Shown: positions 1-12,562 of the stretch, piece by piece
How the letters are laid out: every line of letters starts with the position of its first letter
Position numbering within the stretch: position 1 is the first letter of the stretch
Origin: Sitta carolinensis
Taxonomy: Eukaryota; Chordata; Aves; Passeriformes; Sittidae
Assembly: GCA_032173965.1 (NCBI GenBank)
Contig: CM063283.1
Coordinates: forward strand, 115,806,687-115,870,686
Length of the DNA: 64,000 bases
Direction of reading: 5' to 3'
Notes under the pieces: model-generated
Seen by the model: only the letters and a program-made list of their open reading frames with translations
Database searches by the model: none
What the model was told of the DNA's origin: nothing
Made by a program: the position numbers and the translations under genes

Positions 1-499
1 TTTCTCTCTGCTCTCCATTTTTTGCCTTGTTAATTTAGCAGGCAGTCACAGTGGGGCTGTGACTGAGATAAGAAATAACAAACACCTGAAGTCTGAGCAT
101 GAATTCTGCCTCTTGTGATTTCACTCCTGACCCTGAGAAGAACCAGATAAAGCTGAGGGGTTCCCCACAGCAGGGCACTTGTGGTTCCACAGCTGGCATC
201 AGACAGGGGCTGCTGGGTGCCCCAGAGCCAGCAGGGACCATTCCCACCCTGGGCACCTGGGAGAGCTGAGGAACCAGGCAAGGCCTGGCTGTACCCAGCA
301 GGGAGCACCGGAGCCTCTTCCCAGCTCTGGAAGAGCTCTTCCATCACAAAGTCTTGACGGGAGGAAGTTTTATTTTCTTTTTATTTTCTCCAGGAAAGCT
401 GTGCCGGACACATTCACCTTTTGGATCTGCTGTGACCTCCCCAAAGCCGTGTCATGGATGATGCCTGAAGTTTTCTCTTTTATATTTCCCGGATTCTGC
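1..499. other. Unassigned sequence
   Basis: No gene, RNA or recognisable transposon seen. The sequence is GC-moderate and resembles old repeat debris. Confidence 0.3.
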
Positions 500-885
500 A
501 GTGCCCTGGTGAGTGCCCTGAGCTGCACACACAGTGTCACCCGTTCTCTCCCAGCTCAGGCACACAGCAATCCTTTCCCAGCCCCAGAACCAAGGGCACC
601 GCTGCAGCTCCGGGCCCACCGAGTGCAAACAGCAGAGAATGGAGGAGAGAATCTGGGAGGGTGGGACTGCATCCCCTGGGGCTGGGATTGCACCAGGAAC
701 CCGAGCTGGGAATGGGCCAGAGCTGAGAAAAGGGGGAAAACTCCTGACCCGGGGCCCCCCTTGCAGTGCCCAGGGTGTGTCCTGGGAAGGCTTTGACTCA
801 ATCCCTGCTTTATTCCTGCCCCTGTGCCCAGCCCCTGCTCCAGGCAGCCTCTCCAGGCATCAATCCCATGGCAGGGATTCTCCTT
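500..885 (+). repeat. Long dispersed repeat, copy C
   Basis: Begins near the CAGTGCCCTGGTGAGTGCC segment shared with copies A and B and stays near-identical until about 885, where it diverges abruptly. Confidence 0.8.
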
Positions 886-1239
886 CCTCGGGATCCCCAA
901 GGGCTGTCCCCATTCCCTGGCATGGGAAGGGTGGGATCACCCCGAGGCTGAGGAGGGAAAGGTGCTGCTTTCCCAGGCCAGGGGGAGGGGAGGTTTAGAG
1001 CCTCCCCCTCTGGTCCCACCAGGAACCTGAGGTGCTGGAACCCCAGAGCTGCACAGACCCATGTCAGGAGTCACTGTAAAAGTGAATTGGGCTAAAACTG
1101 CCCAGATCTCAATTCCTGAACCTTAGGAAGGAATTCCTGAACTCAGGACCTGGCTGGTACAGCTGAGGGACTTCCTGGAGGACAACCTGGCAAAACCCTC
1201 ACCTGCTTTTCCAGGAAAAAGCAGTGTTATCCAGGCTCA
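886..1239. other. Unassigned sequence
   Basis: Nothing recognisable between repeat copy C and a CR1 fragment. Confidence 0.3.
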
Positions 1240-1510
1240 GGTGAAATCCCAGAATCCCCAAATCCCTGGGGCTGGCACAGCCCTGCCAGCCCTCGGGGTG
1301 CCAGCTGTGCCCACCTTGTCCCCCTGAGTGCCACCTCCAGTGTCCCCTGCAGGGCTGGGCACTGCCACCCTCCCTGGGCAGCCCCTGCCCAGCCCTGCCC
1401 ACCTGCCAGCCAAGGGAAATTGCTGCTCCCAGGGAGTCTGGATTGCCCAGCCCTGCCCAGCTCCAGCCCCTGCAGGGCTCTCCTGCAGCAGCCACAGCTG
1501 CACAGAGCCC
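1240..1510 (-). mobile_element. CR1 LINE fragment
   Basis: Contains the block shared by many copies in this window (CTGGGCACTGCCACCCTCCC and the GCCAGCCAAGGGAAATT end). Its reverse complement matches CR1 ORF2-end text such as GGGGCTGCCCAGGGAGG. Confidence 0.65.
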
Positions 1511-1537
1511 TCGAGGGGCTCTCAGGGCCAGCACAGA

Positions 1538-1904
1538 GGGACAATCCCTGCCCTGGGGACAATCCCTGCCCTGGGACAATCCCTGCCCTGGGGACAATCC
1601 ACAAGCCCTGTAGGACAATCCCAGCCCTGTAGGACAATCCCTGCCCTGTAGGACAATACCCAGCCCTGTAGGACAATCCCAGCCCTGGGGAAACTAATCC
1701 CAGTCCCTGTAGGACAATCCCAGCCCTGTAGGACAATCCCTGGGGCCCTGTAGGACAATCCCTGCCCTGGGGACAATCCCTGCCCTGGGGACAATCACAG
1801 CCCTGTAGGACAATTCCCAGCACAGAGGGACAATCCCTGGCCCTGTAGGACAATCCCAGCCCTGTAGGACAATCCCAGCCCTGTAGGACAATCCCAGCCC
1901 TGGG
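1538..1904. repeat. 19-bp minisatellite
   Basis: About 19 tandem units of GACAATCCCAGCCCTGTAG with CTGGGG/CTGTAG variants. Confidence 0.9.
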
Positions 1905-2479
1905 CTGTGCCCACACTGGCCTCTTGCCCACCCTGGGGACAATCCCTGCAGTTGCTGGGCAGAGGCAGCACAGAGGGCACAGGCTCTGACCCTGCAGAGC
2001 ACTTTGGGGGCTGCACTGGCAGCAGGGCTCTCTCTGGGGACAGTGAGTGTCCCCGGGCCACCCCAGCTGCTCTCCCAGGGACCACCCCGTGCAGGGGAAA
2101 TGGCCTGGTGCCCCCAGTGCCCAGGGAGCCCACCCAGCACCGCCTTCAGCAGCACGTTTAACAATGCTGCAGAGCTCCCATCGATTTGCCAGCCTCTAAT
2201 CACATGGAATATTCTCTCCATTATGGAGCAGCAAGTCGGAAAGCCTCGGCTGCTTCTTTAATTTCAGCAGGCAGACAATTCCCAGCAGAGCTGGGGAACT
2301 TGATCCTTGTGTCATCCTGTGAGCCCACACAGATCATCCCAGCCCGGGCTGCTTCACTCCTGGGCTGCCGGCTCCAGGCTGGCACAGACTGGGACGGGCA
2401 AAGCCCAGCTCAGAGCCAGGCTGGGAGCAAATCCAGGGCTCACTTCAAGCCTTGTGGAGGTTTCTCACTGTCTTGTTTA
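1905..2479. other. Unassigned sequence
   Basis: A short unique-looking AT-richer piece at 2150-2290 lies within GC-rich sequence. No gene. Confidence 0.3.
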
Positions 2480-2710
2480 GTTGGAAAAAGCTTAAAGCCC
2501 CCCCAGAGCCCCCCCTGCCCTGGCAGGGCCCCCTGCCCCTGTCCCAGGCTGCTCCAGCCCCAGTGTCCAGCCTGGCCTGGGGCACTGCCAGGGATCCAGG
2601 GGCAGCCACAGCTGCTCTGGCAATTCCAGCCCAGCTCCTGCCCACCCTCCAGGAACAATTCCTGCCCCCAGTCCCCCCAGCCCTGCTGTCTGGGTTTGGA
2701 TAATCCTGGA
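2480..2710 (-). mobile_element. CR1 LINE fragment
   Basis: Has the CCAGTGTCCAGCCTGGCCTG and GGCAGCCACAGCTGCTCTGG blocks typical of CR1 3' regions, antisense. Confidence 0.7.
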
Positions 2711-3499
2711 AATGTGGTGATGCCAGAGCTGCAGAACATCTCAGCTGCTGTGGGGATGATTTGGGCACAGGTAATGCCAAAATACTCCAAACACAAACCC
2801 CCCTGGATATTTCCTATGTGAGTGATGCCTCAGCTCACTCCAGCAGCACCTTCAGTGCCTTCAGCTGTGAAAGGGATTTGGGGAGGGATTGTGGGGGCAC
2901 ACTTTGGTGCCAGCAGGCAGCTCCTGGGAGCCTTTCCAGGCCAGGGGAGCCAAGGACCGTGGAGGGGACTTTCCTACAACTTGAGTGCTCAGAGGGGTTT
3001 GCTGCCCTTCCTCCTCTGAGCCTGTGGCTTTTCACGTGGGACTCTTGGACTCCCAGGCTCAGCTTTGCTCCCAGGCCACGCTGGCACTGCCCTGCCCTGC
3101 CCTGCCCCAGCAGTTTGCAGAGTCTGGTTGGTTGGATGGATGGATTTTTGCATTTTTGGGTGCAAAAGGGCTGCAGAGCCCTTTGGTGAGGGCAGCTTGC
3201 CAGGGTGGGCACGTCCCCAGAGGGCTCCCTGCTCTGTCACACCCCTTGGTGCTTCACACTGCTTTCCCCCCTGAGAGGCAGAGGCACCAAATCTCATCCC
3301 CTGGGGCCACTCTGGGCCGTTGTTGTCCCTGTCTGGGGCTGGGAAGAAGAGCAGGGCTGACACTGGGGGGTTTGCTTCAGCTCAGGGCTGCCCCTCACCA
3401 TTTCCACGTGGTTTCTTGTCCAGGGTTGTGTCTGTTCCTGGGGTGGCAGCTGCACTCTGCTCTGGTGTTGGACATTGCTGCCACCACAGATGGGTTTGG
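2711..3499. other. Unassigned sequence
   Basis: GC-rich, probably old repeat-derived. No gene. Confidence 0.3.
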
Positions 3500-3705
3500 A
3501 TTTCCCCAGGTCTCACAGTGTGGAGATGAGAGGCACCATCGAGCTCATGGTGGAACCACTGCCTGGGGATTCCAGAGGTGTCCAGATGTGTGGGGACAGG
3601 GATTAGGGATGGTGTTGGTGCTGCTGCTGGACTCCAGTTGGACTGAATGGTCCTGAAGGTCTCTGCCAGCCCTGCTGACTCTGGATTCTGTGATTTTCTC
3701 ACCTT
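3500..3705 (+). mobile_element. CR1 LINE 3' fragment
   Basis: Ends with a diverged CR1 3' terminus (GGTCCTGAAGGTCTCTGCCA ... GGATTCTGTGA) in sense orientation. Confidence 0.6.
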
Positions 3706-3829
3706 AAAGCTCTTCAAAGCCTTTTAGGCACCAGGAATTCTCGTGCCTGGACTGGTTCCCACGGTTTTTACCGTGTTGGCTTTGCACTCCCAGATTGTCC
3801 AGTGCTGCTCCTTGTGTTACCCCAGGAAG

Positions 3830-4140
3830 ACATTCCATAGAATCAGGGAATGTTGGAATGTCCTGAGGGAAGGGACCCCCAGGATCACTGATCTAGCTCC
3901 TGGCCCTGCCCAGATCCCCCCAGCTCCACCCTGTGCACCCCTGGCAGTGCTGCCCAAAGGCTCCTGGAGCTCTGGCAGCCTCAGACCCTGCCCCAGCCCC
4001 GTGTGCCTCCTCTGGACACCCTCGGAGAGTTTTAGATCTCTGTCCTATCCTGGCACCCGAAACTGCCCCAGCACTGAAGCACCCACACAAACTTCAGCTG
4101 CTTTCTCCAGAGCAGAACTGCTTTTGTGTTTTTCAGCCCT
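3830..4140 (-). mobile_element. CR1 LINE fragment
   Basis: Begins AGAATCAGGGAATGTTGGAA, followed by CTCCTGGCCCTGC and CCTCCTCTGGACACCCTC, an antisense CR1 3' end. About 180 bp are nearly identical to 41165-41325. Confidence 0.75.
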
Positions 4141-4350
4141 AAATCCAAGCCAAGCTGCAGCAGAGAGCTGGGAGACCCAAACCAGCTCTTCAGAGTCAGT
4201 GGCAAGGTGACAAAGGCCCCTCTGCACCTCAGTGCCAATCTGGGACCCCCTGCACCAAGGGAGGCAATGCTCTGTGTGAGCACAGTCAGCCTGCAGGCAC
4301 TGGGAGAGGGGTCATGACTGGGTGACTCCCACAGTATTGGGTGACTCCTT

Positions 4351-5027
4351 GGGGTGATCATTCCCTGGGGGTGATCATTCCCTGGGGTGATCATTCCCTG
4401 GGGGTGATCATTCCTGGGGTTATCATTCCCTGGGGGTGATCATTCCCTGGGGGTGATCATTCCCTGAGGGTGATCATTCAATGGGGGTGATTATTCCATA
4501 GGGGTGATCATTCCCTGGGTTGATCATTCCATGGGGGTTATATTCCCTGGGGATGATCATTCCCTGGGGGTTATCATTCCCTGGGTGTGATCATTCCCTG
4601 GGGGTTATCATTCCCTGGGGGTGATCATTCCGTGGGGGTGATCATTCCCTGGGTGTGATCATTCCCTGAGGGTGATCATTCAATGGGGGTGATTATTCCA
4701 TAGGGGTGATCATTCCCTGGGTGTGATCATTCCCTGGGGGTTATCATTCCCTGGGGATGATCATTCCCTGGGGGTTATCATTCCCTGGGGTGTGATCATT
4801 CCCTGGGGGTTATCATTCCCTGGGGGTGATCATTCCGTGGGGGTGATCATTCCCTGGGTGTGATCATTCCCTGAGGGTGATCATTCAATGGGAGTGATTA
4901 TTCCATAGGGGTGTTCATTCCCTGGGGGTGATCATTCCCTGGGGATGATCATTCCCTGGGAGTTATCATTCCCTGGGGATGATCATTCCCTGAGGGTGAT
5001 CATTCCCTAGGTGTGATCATTCCCTGG
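4351..5027. repeat. 17-bp minisatellite with higher-order period
   Basis: Roughly 40 units around TGATCATTCCCTGGGGG, each with the palindrome TGATCA or a variant. A variant trio (ATTCAATGGGGGTGATTATTC) recurs at 4479, 4681 and 4886, about every 203 bp. Confidence 0.9.
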
Positions 5028-5299
5028 AAAAGTCAGAAGCCCTGCCCTGATGTTCCCTTCCCCAGCGCCGCTCCCCTGCCCTCATTCTGCCCAAGCTGGG
5101 GAAGGCAGGAGCTGCTCATCCCCCACTTCCCCGGTGCCCTGGGAAAGCTGGCACTTTGCATCCAGCGCCTGGCGCGTGCCAGCTGCCCTGTGCCCGCGTT
5201 TTCCCGCACGCCAGCCCTGCAGGCTGGAGCTGGAGCAGCCGAGCGGGGCCGTGGCAATCTGGCGGTGCCAGCGCCGTTGGGCCCTTTGAGCTCGCCCTC

Positions 5300-6388
5300 A
5301 GCTGTGCTCATTTTTTGTCACCATATTGGGGCAAGCCGGGCTGTTTTGTCACTCCACACTAATCTGACATCTGATGTCTGCCTCGCATCATTGTCTGTGG
5401 CACAGCTGGACCCAGCCCAGCAACACCCACCGCACTCGCACCCTTTAATTCTCATTTTCCAGCGCTCCAGGGCCTTGTTTGTGGGAGGCTGAAAGGGCTG
5501 GAAAAAATCAATTATTGCTGCAACAGCCTTTGGCACCCACTTAGCACGGGCAGGTACGAGAGGGAGCAGGGTGGGGATGCTGCTGCTGCCCCTTGGCACA
5601 GGGAGGGCTGAGTTTGACCAGTTAAACCAGTGAGTTCAGCCTTAGCGGCTCCCAAAATATTACTCCACCTTTGCTGGTACAACCTGCTCACGGCCAGGAG
5701 CAGCCTCCAAAGCATCTTGTTTTGCTGCTTTTAGTTTTGCCTCTTTTCCTTGTGCTCCTCTTCCCTTCTGCCCCAGCCGCCGTGGCCCGATTATCCCGAT
5801 TATTAGCAGGGATCTGGAGCTGGACCTTCAGGGAAAGGCAGCGAGGTGTCAGTTGTTAACTTAACACAGCTCTGCAGCGGGGCTGAGAGCTCAGGTCGTG
5901 ACCTTATAATGGCCAACCAGCCTATTAGTTTAGCAAAGCCGGGCTCAAATGTCATTTCAGCACCCGTCGGATGCTTGAATTTATTACCCGGGAAGCTCCT
6001 GACTTGAAAACGATAGGATTTCTTCTCCACCAGCTGCTGGGAGTCCCCTTTTTTCAAAATAATAGCGACAAATCTGCACCTTCAAAGTTCTTAACTGCTG
6101 GGGTGACCTGTGGTGAACGAGGAGGCCGAGCAGGTACAGCGGATCTTGGAACCTGCAGCTTCCAGGAAAAAGGGGGGGGGGAAAGGCAGGATAAAGGCAA
6201 AAATATGCCAATCAAACTGAAATGATGAGCCCATTAAAGAATGATTTTCATTCAGGCCTCACCTTCCACGGCGTTCACATTTTTGTGGTTAAAACTAACA
6301 GGAAACAAACTCTGCCCCTCCCTCCCGCCCGTTATTAATTCCTGATATTTGGTGATAATTTTAGTCGAGGGGACAAGGGGAAAAAAAA

Positions 6389-6441
<53 letters not shown>

Positions 6442-7262
6442 CCCGACCAAAAAAATCTCGCTGCATTCAGTCCCCTGAGAATGTTGGGTCGAGTTTTTTG
6501 ATCCCTGTTGCTCATTGATTTGAGGGCTGATGTAGTGCAAGGGGTCCCTATTAGTGGCGTCTGTCACTGCTGTAATGTTTTTGTTATTTTTCCTCATTTG
6601 TTCGCTCTGACATCATGTCATTACAGAATGGTGCTGTTCAGGCCCTGCCTTGGCTGTTCGTTAGCGTGTGTTTAATGAGCAGCTTAATTGAGCTGTCTAC
6701 TAGGCCACCTGTCACCCTCCGGACTTATTAACATACTAATGGCCTGACATTGTCCTCGCTGACAGGCAACAGGGTTTACTGATTTGATGTCTGGACATGG
6801 GGATTTTATGCAGGAATGAGAGAGGATATTGGGAAGGAGGTTTAAAAAACGCAAATTAACTCTTTGGTATCTCTGTTTTTACGGCTGGCAAGGAAAAGTT
6901 CAACACAAAGTAGCCGGGGAGGGCTGGGGGGAGCAGCCCTGCTTAGCCAGAGCCACTTTGTCATCGATTGCAGCACGTTTGTGCAGGGGAAAATCTGCTT
7001 GGGGTAAGAGGAGCGGGCTTTACTTCTATTACAGTATTATTGTTGGGGCTGCTTCAAAGGAGAAATCTCCTTAAGCCCACAGGAAAGTTTTGTGACTGGG
7101 CTTTTCTCCACTGTGGCTAAACAAATGAAAGGCACGAAAATTTCCAGTGAAGGGATTTAAGTGCACGACATTGTCCCCACCTTTTAACGCCAGATGAGGA
7201 CATTCATCGCCAGTGAACACTGGGCTGGGCTCTAAAGGTTCAAAGCGGGGCCTTAAGTGCAC
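5300..7262. promoter_or_regulatory. Repeat-poor block, candidate conserved noncoding DNA
   Basis: About 2 kb without CR1 or minisatellites except one GA microsatellite. Base composition is balanced, with many homeodomain-type cores (for example the paired GATTA in CCCGATTATCCCGATTATTA near 5784). No open frame of note. The enhancer interpretation is inference. Confidence 0.35.
6368..6435. repeat. A run and (GA)n microsatellite
   Basis: About 18 A residues followed by some 18 GA dinucleotides and a second short A run. Confidence 0.95.
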
Positions 7263-7544
7263 GCAAGTTTAATAAAACCCCTTGTTTTGCTTTGCTTGTT
7301 TTCTGGTGGCTGCTGTCCGGGTGGGTTTTCCCCCTTCCTGGCAGATCCCACACCAAAAGCCAAAGCCCAGCCCGGCATTAAACCCGGCTCAAGGTGGGGT
7401 TTGGGGGCTCAGGTTTGCTCTCCCTGGAGGGCAGGCTGGAGATCCCGGGGTGCAGGGGGGCCCTGAGGAGATGCTGAGCTCCAGCACCTTGCCCAGGAGC
7501 TGCTCCAGCCCTGCCCAGCACCTCCCTGCTGGGATCCCGTGGGG

Positions 7545-7635
7545 TTGTGGGGCAGGGAATGGGGTGCTGTGGGGTCCTGGGGCAGGGAATGGGGTGCTGT
7601 GGGGCAAGGAATGGGGTGCTGTGGGGGAACAGGGA
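7545..7635. repeat. Short G-rich tandem repeat
   Basis: Three to four copies around GGCAGGGAATGGGGTGCTGT. Confidence 0.8.
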
Positions 7636-7779
7636 CCCCCTGCCACTGGGGAAGGGGCTCGGGAAGCCCCCGAGCCCCAGCAGCAGCTGAGTGCAACCAG
7701 AGATATCTGTTTAACCAGGGAAGGGGGGATCCCCCTCTGCTCTGCCCTCCTGGGACCCCTCCTGCAGCCACCTCTGGGG

Positions 7780-8060
7780 TCCAGCAGCAGGAGCTGGAGC
7801 TGCTGGAGAGCCCAGAGGGGCCCGGGGCTGCTCCAGGCTGGAGCCCCTCTGGAGCCAGGCTGGCAGAGCTGGGGGGCTCAGCTGGAGAGGAGAAGCTGCA
7901 GGGAGAGCTCAGAGCCCCTGGCAGGGCCTGGAGGGGTCCAGGAGAGCTGGGGAGGGACTGGGGACAAGGCAGGGAGGGACAGGGCACAGGGAATGGCTGC
8001 AGAGTGGGATTGGCTGGGATTTGAGGCAGGAATTGTTGCCTGGAGGGTGGGCAGGGGCTG
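7780..8060 (+). mobile_element. CR1 LINE fragment
   Basis: Sense CR1 text (AGCAGCAGGAGCTGGAGCTG ... GGAATGGCTGCAGAGTGGGA), near-identical to 56955-57230. Confidence 0.7.
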
Positions 8061-9761
8061 GCACAGGGTGCCTTCACAGGAGCCCCAAACCCCAAGGGTT
8101 TTCCACCAGGACCTGCCCTGCTGCCCAAAATCGTGTGCTGTGGATGCTGCAAACCCCTGAGCCTGGGCTGGGGGTCCCAGCCCTGCAGGAGTCACACTGG
8201 AGTTCACTTCAGCACACTCCCTGTCAGCAAAAGAATGGTTTCTGCTGCTTTTAAAAATCCAGTCCTGAGGGACTTGTAGGAAATGGGGCTGTGGCAGCTC
8301 TTTCCTACCCCTGGAGAGGGAAAGGAGAAGGTCCCAGGTTGGTTGCAGATAGAGCAGGAGATGGTGAATTTAATAAAATTTAATAAATCAGGGAGATGGC
8401 AGTGCTGGGGGCAGGAGAATCAGAGTTTCCATTCCAGAGGCAGTGGCAATTACATCCAAAGGGAGGATGCAAAGAAGCCTTGATTTTGAGGCTGCTTAAG
8501 AGAAACAAATAACAAAATAATTAATAGAGGAAATAAAATAAAAGATGAAAATTCTGATCCAGCTGCTCCACCCTGTTTCATGTCTTTTTACCCACATTTG
8601 TACAATGTTCACTAAAACACAAAACCCAAAGTATTTCACACAGAACCTTGCTGAGAACCCAAGAAAACCCAAGAATGTTCAGTGTGAGTTGGATTTCTCA
8701 CATGAGGGTTTTATACCTCATGTTTTGTGTGTGGGGATTTCTTCTGGAAACAGAGAAACTCCTGAGTGTGGTGGCCAAGTGCAGTTTATTTTCTGCTCTT
8801 CTCCAGAGGCAGGGAGAGGATGGATCCCTCTCACAGGTGTCAGCAGGGTGGTGGAGAAGTCCCCAGATTTCTGCTCATCAGACAATTTAAGGCTTCCTGG
8901 GCCAATAAAATTCTGCCAACTGGATTTTTATGTGATTAAACCACTACTGAGCTAATTGGTGTTATTGCAGTGGGAACTTTCTTAACCAATCACCCCTGAA
9001 CCCCTAAACCTTACAGGATTACACCCCAAAACCTCTTGGTAACCTTTGGAACCACTTTGGATTTGTCTATGACTTTTAAATTCTAAAACAAAACTTTTCT
9101 TTACTCAACTCAACACACTCTGCTTTAAGTTTTAAATCCACATTCTCACTTCTGGCACCTGAACTTGGGAGCCTCTCCCAAGGTTTCAGGTCCAAACCTG
9201 TCTCTAATTCTAAGTTTTGGCTTACAGACCTGATATTCTGAGATTCCCCAGCACTTTGGATTCCAACATTCAGTTTCAAAAAGACCAAAGCACCCAGCAC
9301 TGCTGGAATTTTTCCCTCCTGAAGCAAAAGTGCAGCAAAATCCCCTTGACTGATTCCTGGAGCCAAGCTGAGATTTGCCATTTGTTGGTTGTATCACCCA
9401 GGACTTTAATCCAAGAGTCAGCATGATGCCTTCAGTTTTGGCTTTTTTATTTTTTAGATTCTGGGCTGTTTTAGTGAGTAGTTTTAGGTTCCATACTCAG
9501 AGCTGCTGAGCTCTCTGCACAGAGCAGGGACACAAAACAGTTCCTGCTCCAGCCTGGCCCCAAGGACAACTTGGAGGCGCAGGAGCAAAGGCAAGGGTGC
9601 AGTGAGAAGGCAAAGCAAGGAGGCTGGAGCTGCCTGGGCTGGGGCTGGCATTGCCCCAGGAACTGCCCTGTGCCCCTGGAGCAGAACTGAGCCCAGGCTG
9701 GGCCCTGGGGGCCGGGGCCATTCTGGGCCCCCTTTGGCTTCCCCTGGGCTGGGGCCCAGCC
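8061..9761. other. Unassigned; possible ERV-derived stretch
   Basis: 8500-9450 is AT-richer and has minus-strand AATAAA (near 8788) and plus-strand AATAAAAT (near 8904). It may be old retroviral or gene-desert DNA. No intact frame. Confidence 0.3.
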
Positions 9762-10231
9762 GGGCTCTGCTGCTGCCCACCTGGGGTTATTGTTTGGGAT
9801 CCATTCCTGCCTGGCCCTTGGGCTCTGCTGCTGCCCACCTGGGGTTATTGTTTGGGATCCATTCCTGCCTGGCCCTTGGGCTCTGCTGCTGCCCACCTGG
9901 GGTTATTGTTTGGGATCCATTCCTGCCTGGCCCTTGGGCTCTGCTGCTGCCCACCTGGGGTTATTGTTTGGGATCCATTCCTGCCTGGCCCTTGGGCTCT
10001 GCTGCTGCCCACCTGGGGTTATTGTTTGGGATCCATTCCTGCCTGGCCCTTGGGCTCTGCTGCTGCCCACCTGGTTATTGTTTGGGATCCATTCCTGCCT
10101 GCCCTTGGCTCTGCTGCTGCCCACCTGGGTTATTGTTTGGGATCCATCCTGCCTGGCCCTTGGGCTCTGCTGCTGCCCAGCTGGGTTATTGTTTGGGATC
10201 CAGCCCTGCCTGGCCCTTGGGCTCTGCTGCT
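9762..10231. repeat. 58-bp minisatellite
   Basis: Eight near-perfect 58-bp units, each with GTTATTGTTTGGGATCCATT. The later units carry 1-2 bp deletions. The plus-strand and minus-strand open frames here are by-products. Confidence 0.95.
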
Positions 10232-10377
10232 CCTGCTCCAGCCCAGCTCCAGAGCCATCAGGCAAGGCTGAAGAGAACCCTGGGACCACCCAGCCCCACC
10301 AGCACCTGCAGCACCAAAACCTGACAAAACCCAGAACTGCACAGGTGCAGGTTGGGCTAAGGCAGACACTGCTATTT

Positions 10378-10495
10378 TATATATATAAAAAAGATAAATA
10401 TAATATATATATATACACCTAATATATTATATATACTATATATAATATATATACACACTATATATAGTGTTTTACATATATATATATATATATAT

Positions 10496-10545
<50 letters not shown>
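10378..10545. repeat. (TA)n-rich microsatellite
   Basis: Nearly pure alternating TA, with short ACAC and TAAT interruptions. Confidence 0.95.
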
Positions 10546-10547
<2 letters not shown>

Positions 10548-10705
10548 CCATTTGGGTTATTCCCAAAATCATGAAACTTTGGTAAAGCAGAACCCAGGCT
10601 GGGGCAGGGGCTGAAGGGGTAACAGGAGTGAGGAAATCCCTGGGAAATGTTGGCTGGAATTGGTGTCTCCAGTGCCCGTGGGAGCAGCTGCTTCTCTGGG
10701 ATGGG

Positions 10706-11135
10706 GGGGATCTGGGATATGAGGCATATGGAATATGGGATATGGGGGATTTGGGATTTAGGATCTGGGATATGGGATTTGGGGGATAAGGAATATGGGA
10801 TATGGGGGATATGGAATATGGGATATAGGATATGGGGGATATGGAATACAGGGGATTTAGGATTTAGGGGATATGAGATCTGGGATATAGGATATGGGAT
10901 ATGGGGGATACGGGATTTAGGATATGGGATCTGGGGGATATGGGATTTGGGGGATATAGGGGATATGGGGGATATAGGGGATATGGGGGATATGGTATAT
11001 GGGATTTGAGGGCTGTGGGATTTGAGGGATGTGGGACTTGGGGGATATGGGATTTGGGAGATATGGGATTTGAGGGATCTGGGATCTACAGGACATGGGA
11101 TTTGAGGGATATGAGGGATATAGGAAATGGTGCTT
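10706..11135. repeat. GGGATATGG-type minisatellite
   Basis: Irregular array of GGGATATGGGATTTGGGGGA variants with units of about 7 to 20 bp. The plus strand is strongly G-rich. Confidence 0.9.
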
Positions 11136-12000
11136 CCAGACAGGGTTTGATTCTTTCTGTGGTCCAGAGCGGAAGGCAAATCCTTCTCCTGACTAAACAG
11201 CAGCTTTTCCCCAGTGGCAGGGGTTTCCTGCTTGATCTTGGAATAATCCCAAACCTTCCTGAGGGGCTCTGCCGTGTCTGGGGGCTCTGCTGTGTCCCCA
11301 GGGCTGACCCCACCCGTCTCTGCTCTTGTCTCTCCACCCGCTGTGCCTTTTGCCTTTGATCCCATGCTCTCCCACAGGAGCTTCCCTCTCTCCTTCCACA
11401 GGGGCCTCCTGCAGCTCTGGGGAGTTCCAGAAAACAAAACTTTGTTTATTTGTTATTTTATTATTTATATGATAGGTAAAGCACCCTCTAGCACAACAAA
11501 TGAACAATACTAAACAACAAAAATGTCCTGTTGCTCTGAAGAGATGATGAATTCAGAGAAGTCTTTATTGGGGGTTGTAGCTTGGTTCACTTTGTTGCCA
11601 GCCCCTCTGGCACTGGGAAATGTTGGGCTCAGATTAGGCCTGGTGGGCTACAGGTCTGAGTTCTTGGTGCTTTTTTGGGTTTTAGTTTAGAGTAGGTTTA
11701 AATAGTTCTAAGGATAAGGACAAAGACTACAGTTTGGAGGATTTTTTTTTGTTTGTTTAGCCAGCTAAAAACTAACAAAAAAGTAAAGAACTTTCTCTTG
11801 CTGTCTGCTCTGCAGACAGCACAGGCTGCACACAGTGTGTGTGGAGGCAAGCTGAAAATCCCCAGTGGTTTTTTATCCATCCCCCTCTGTCCCCTGGCCC
11901 TGTGGTGTGGCAGCAGTGCCAGCCCAGCTGAGCCCTGGACCCAGTGCTGGCTGCAGGTGGAGATCCCCCATCCCCAACAACCCACCTGTGTCCTGGATGA
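11136..12000. other. Unassigned sequence
   Basis: Contains AT-rich parts at 11430-11530 and 11690-11790. No gene or repeat family recognised. Confidence 0.3.
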
Positions 12001-12562
12001 GGGGCAGGTGTGTGCTGAGGAGGGCAGGAACGGAGAATGCAAACCCCTCCCTGGGAATTGTTCTCATTGTGCCATTCAGGGGCTCTCAGACCAAGCTCTG
12101 GGATAGCAATGACAGTTCTCTGTGAGGAGAGTGACAATAAAAATGCTGCTGTTGATCCCTGGATGAGCTTCCCTGCCTCCAGAAGTTCCCTGAGCACGAG
12201 GGCTTGCACCATGCTGGTTCCTAAGGCAGCTCTAGTGCCATGGAACTCCTCAGGACTTGTGTACAAATCATTTTCAATGCCCTGTTCCATTCACACCCTC
12301 CCTGAGCTGGGAAGAGATGGGTGAGGAGGGGTTGGCTTCATGCCGAGCTTTGTGGGTCAGGGTGTGGGGAGTGGGATTGGGGCTCTCCTGGGGTGAAGGG
12401 CAGGTGTGTGCTGAGGAGGGCAGGAGCCCCCCTGGAATGGAGAATGCAAAGCCCTCCCTGGGCATTGTTCTCATGGTGCCATTCAGGGGCTCTCAGGCCA
12501 AGCTCTGGGCTGGCACTGACAGTTCTCTGGCAGGAGAATGCCAATAAAAATGCAGTGCTGCC
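12000..12562. repeat. Tandem duplication, two copies of about 160 bp
   Basis: The block GCAGGTGTGTGCTGAGGAGG ... CAATAAAAATGC occurs at about 12003-12152 and 12400-12556, with diverged sequence between. Confidence 0.8.
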
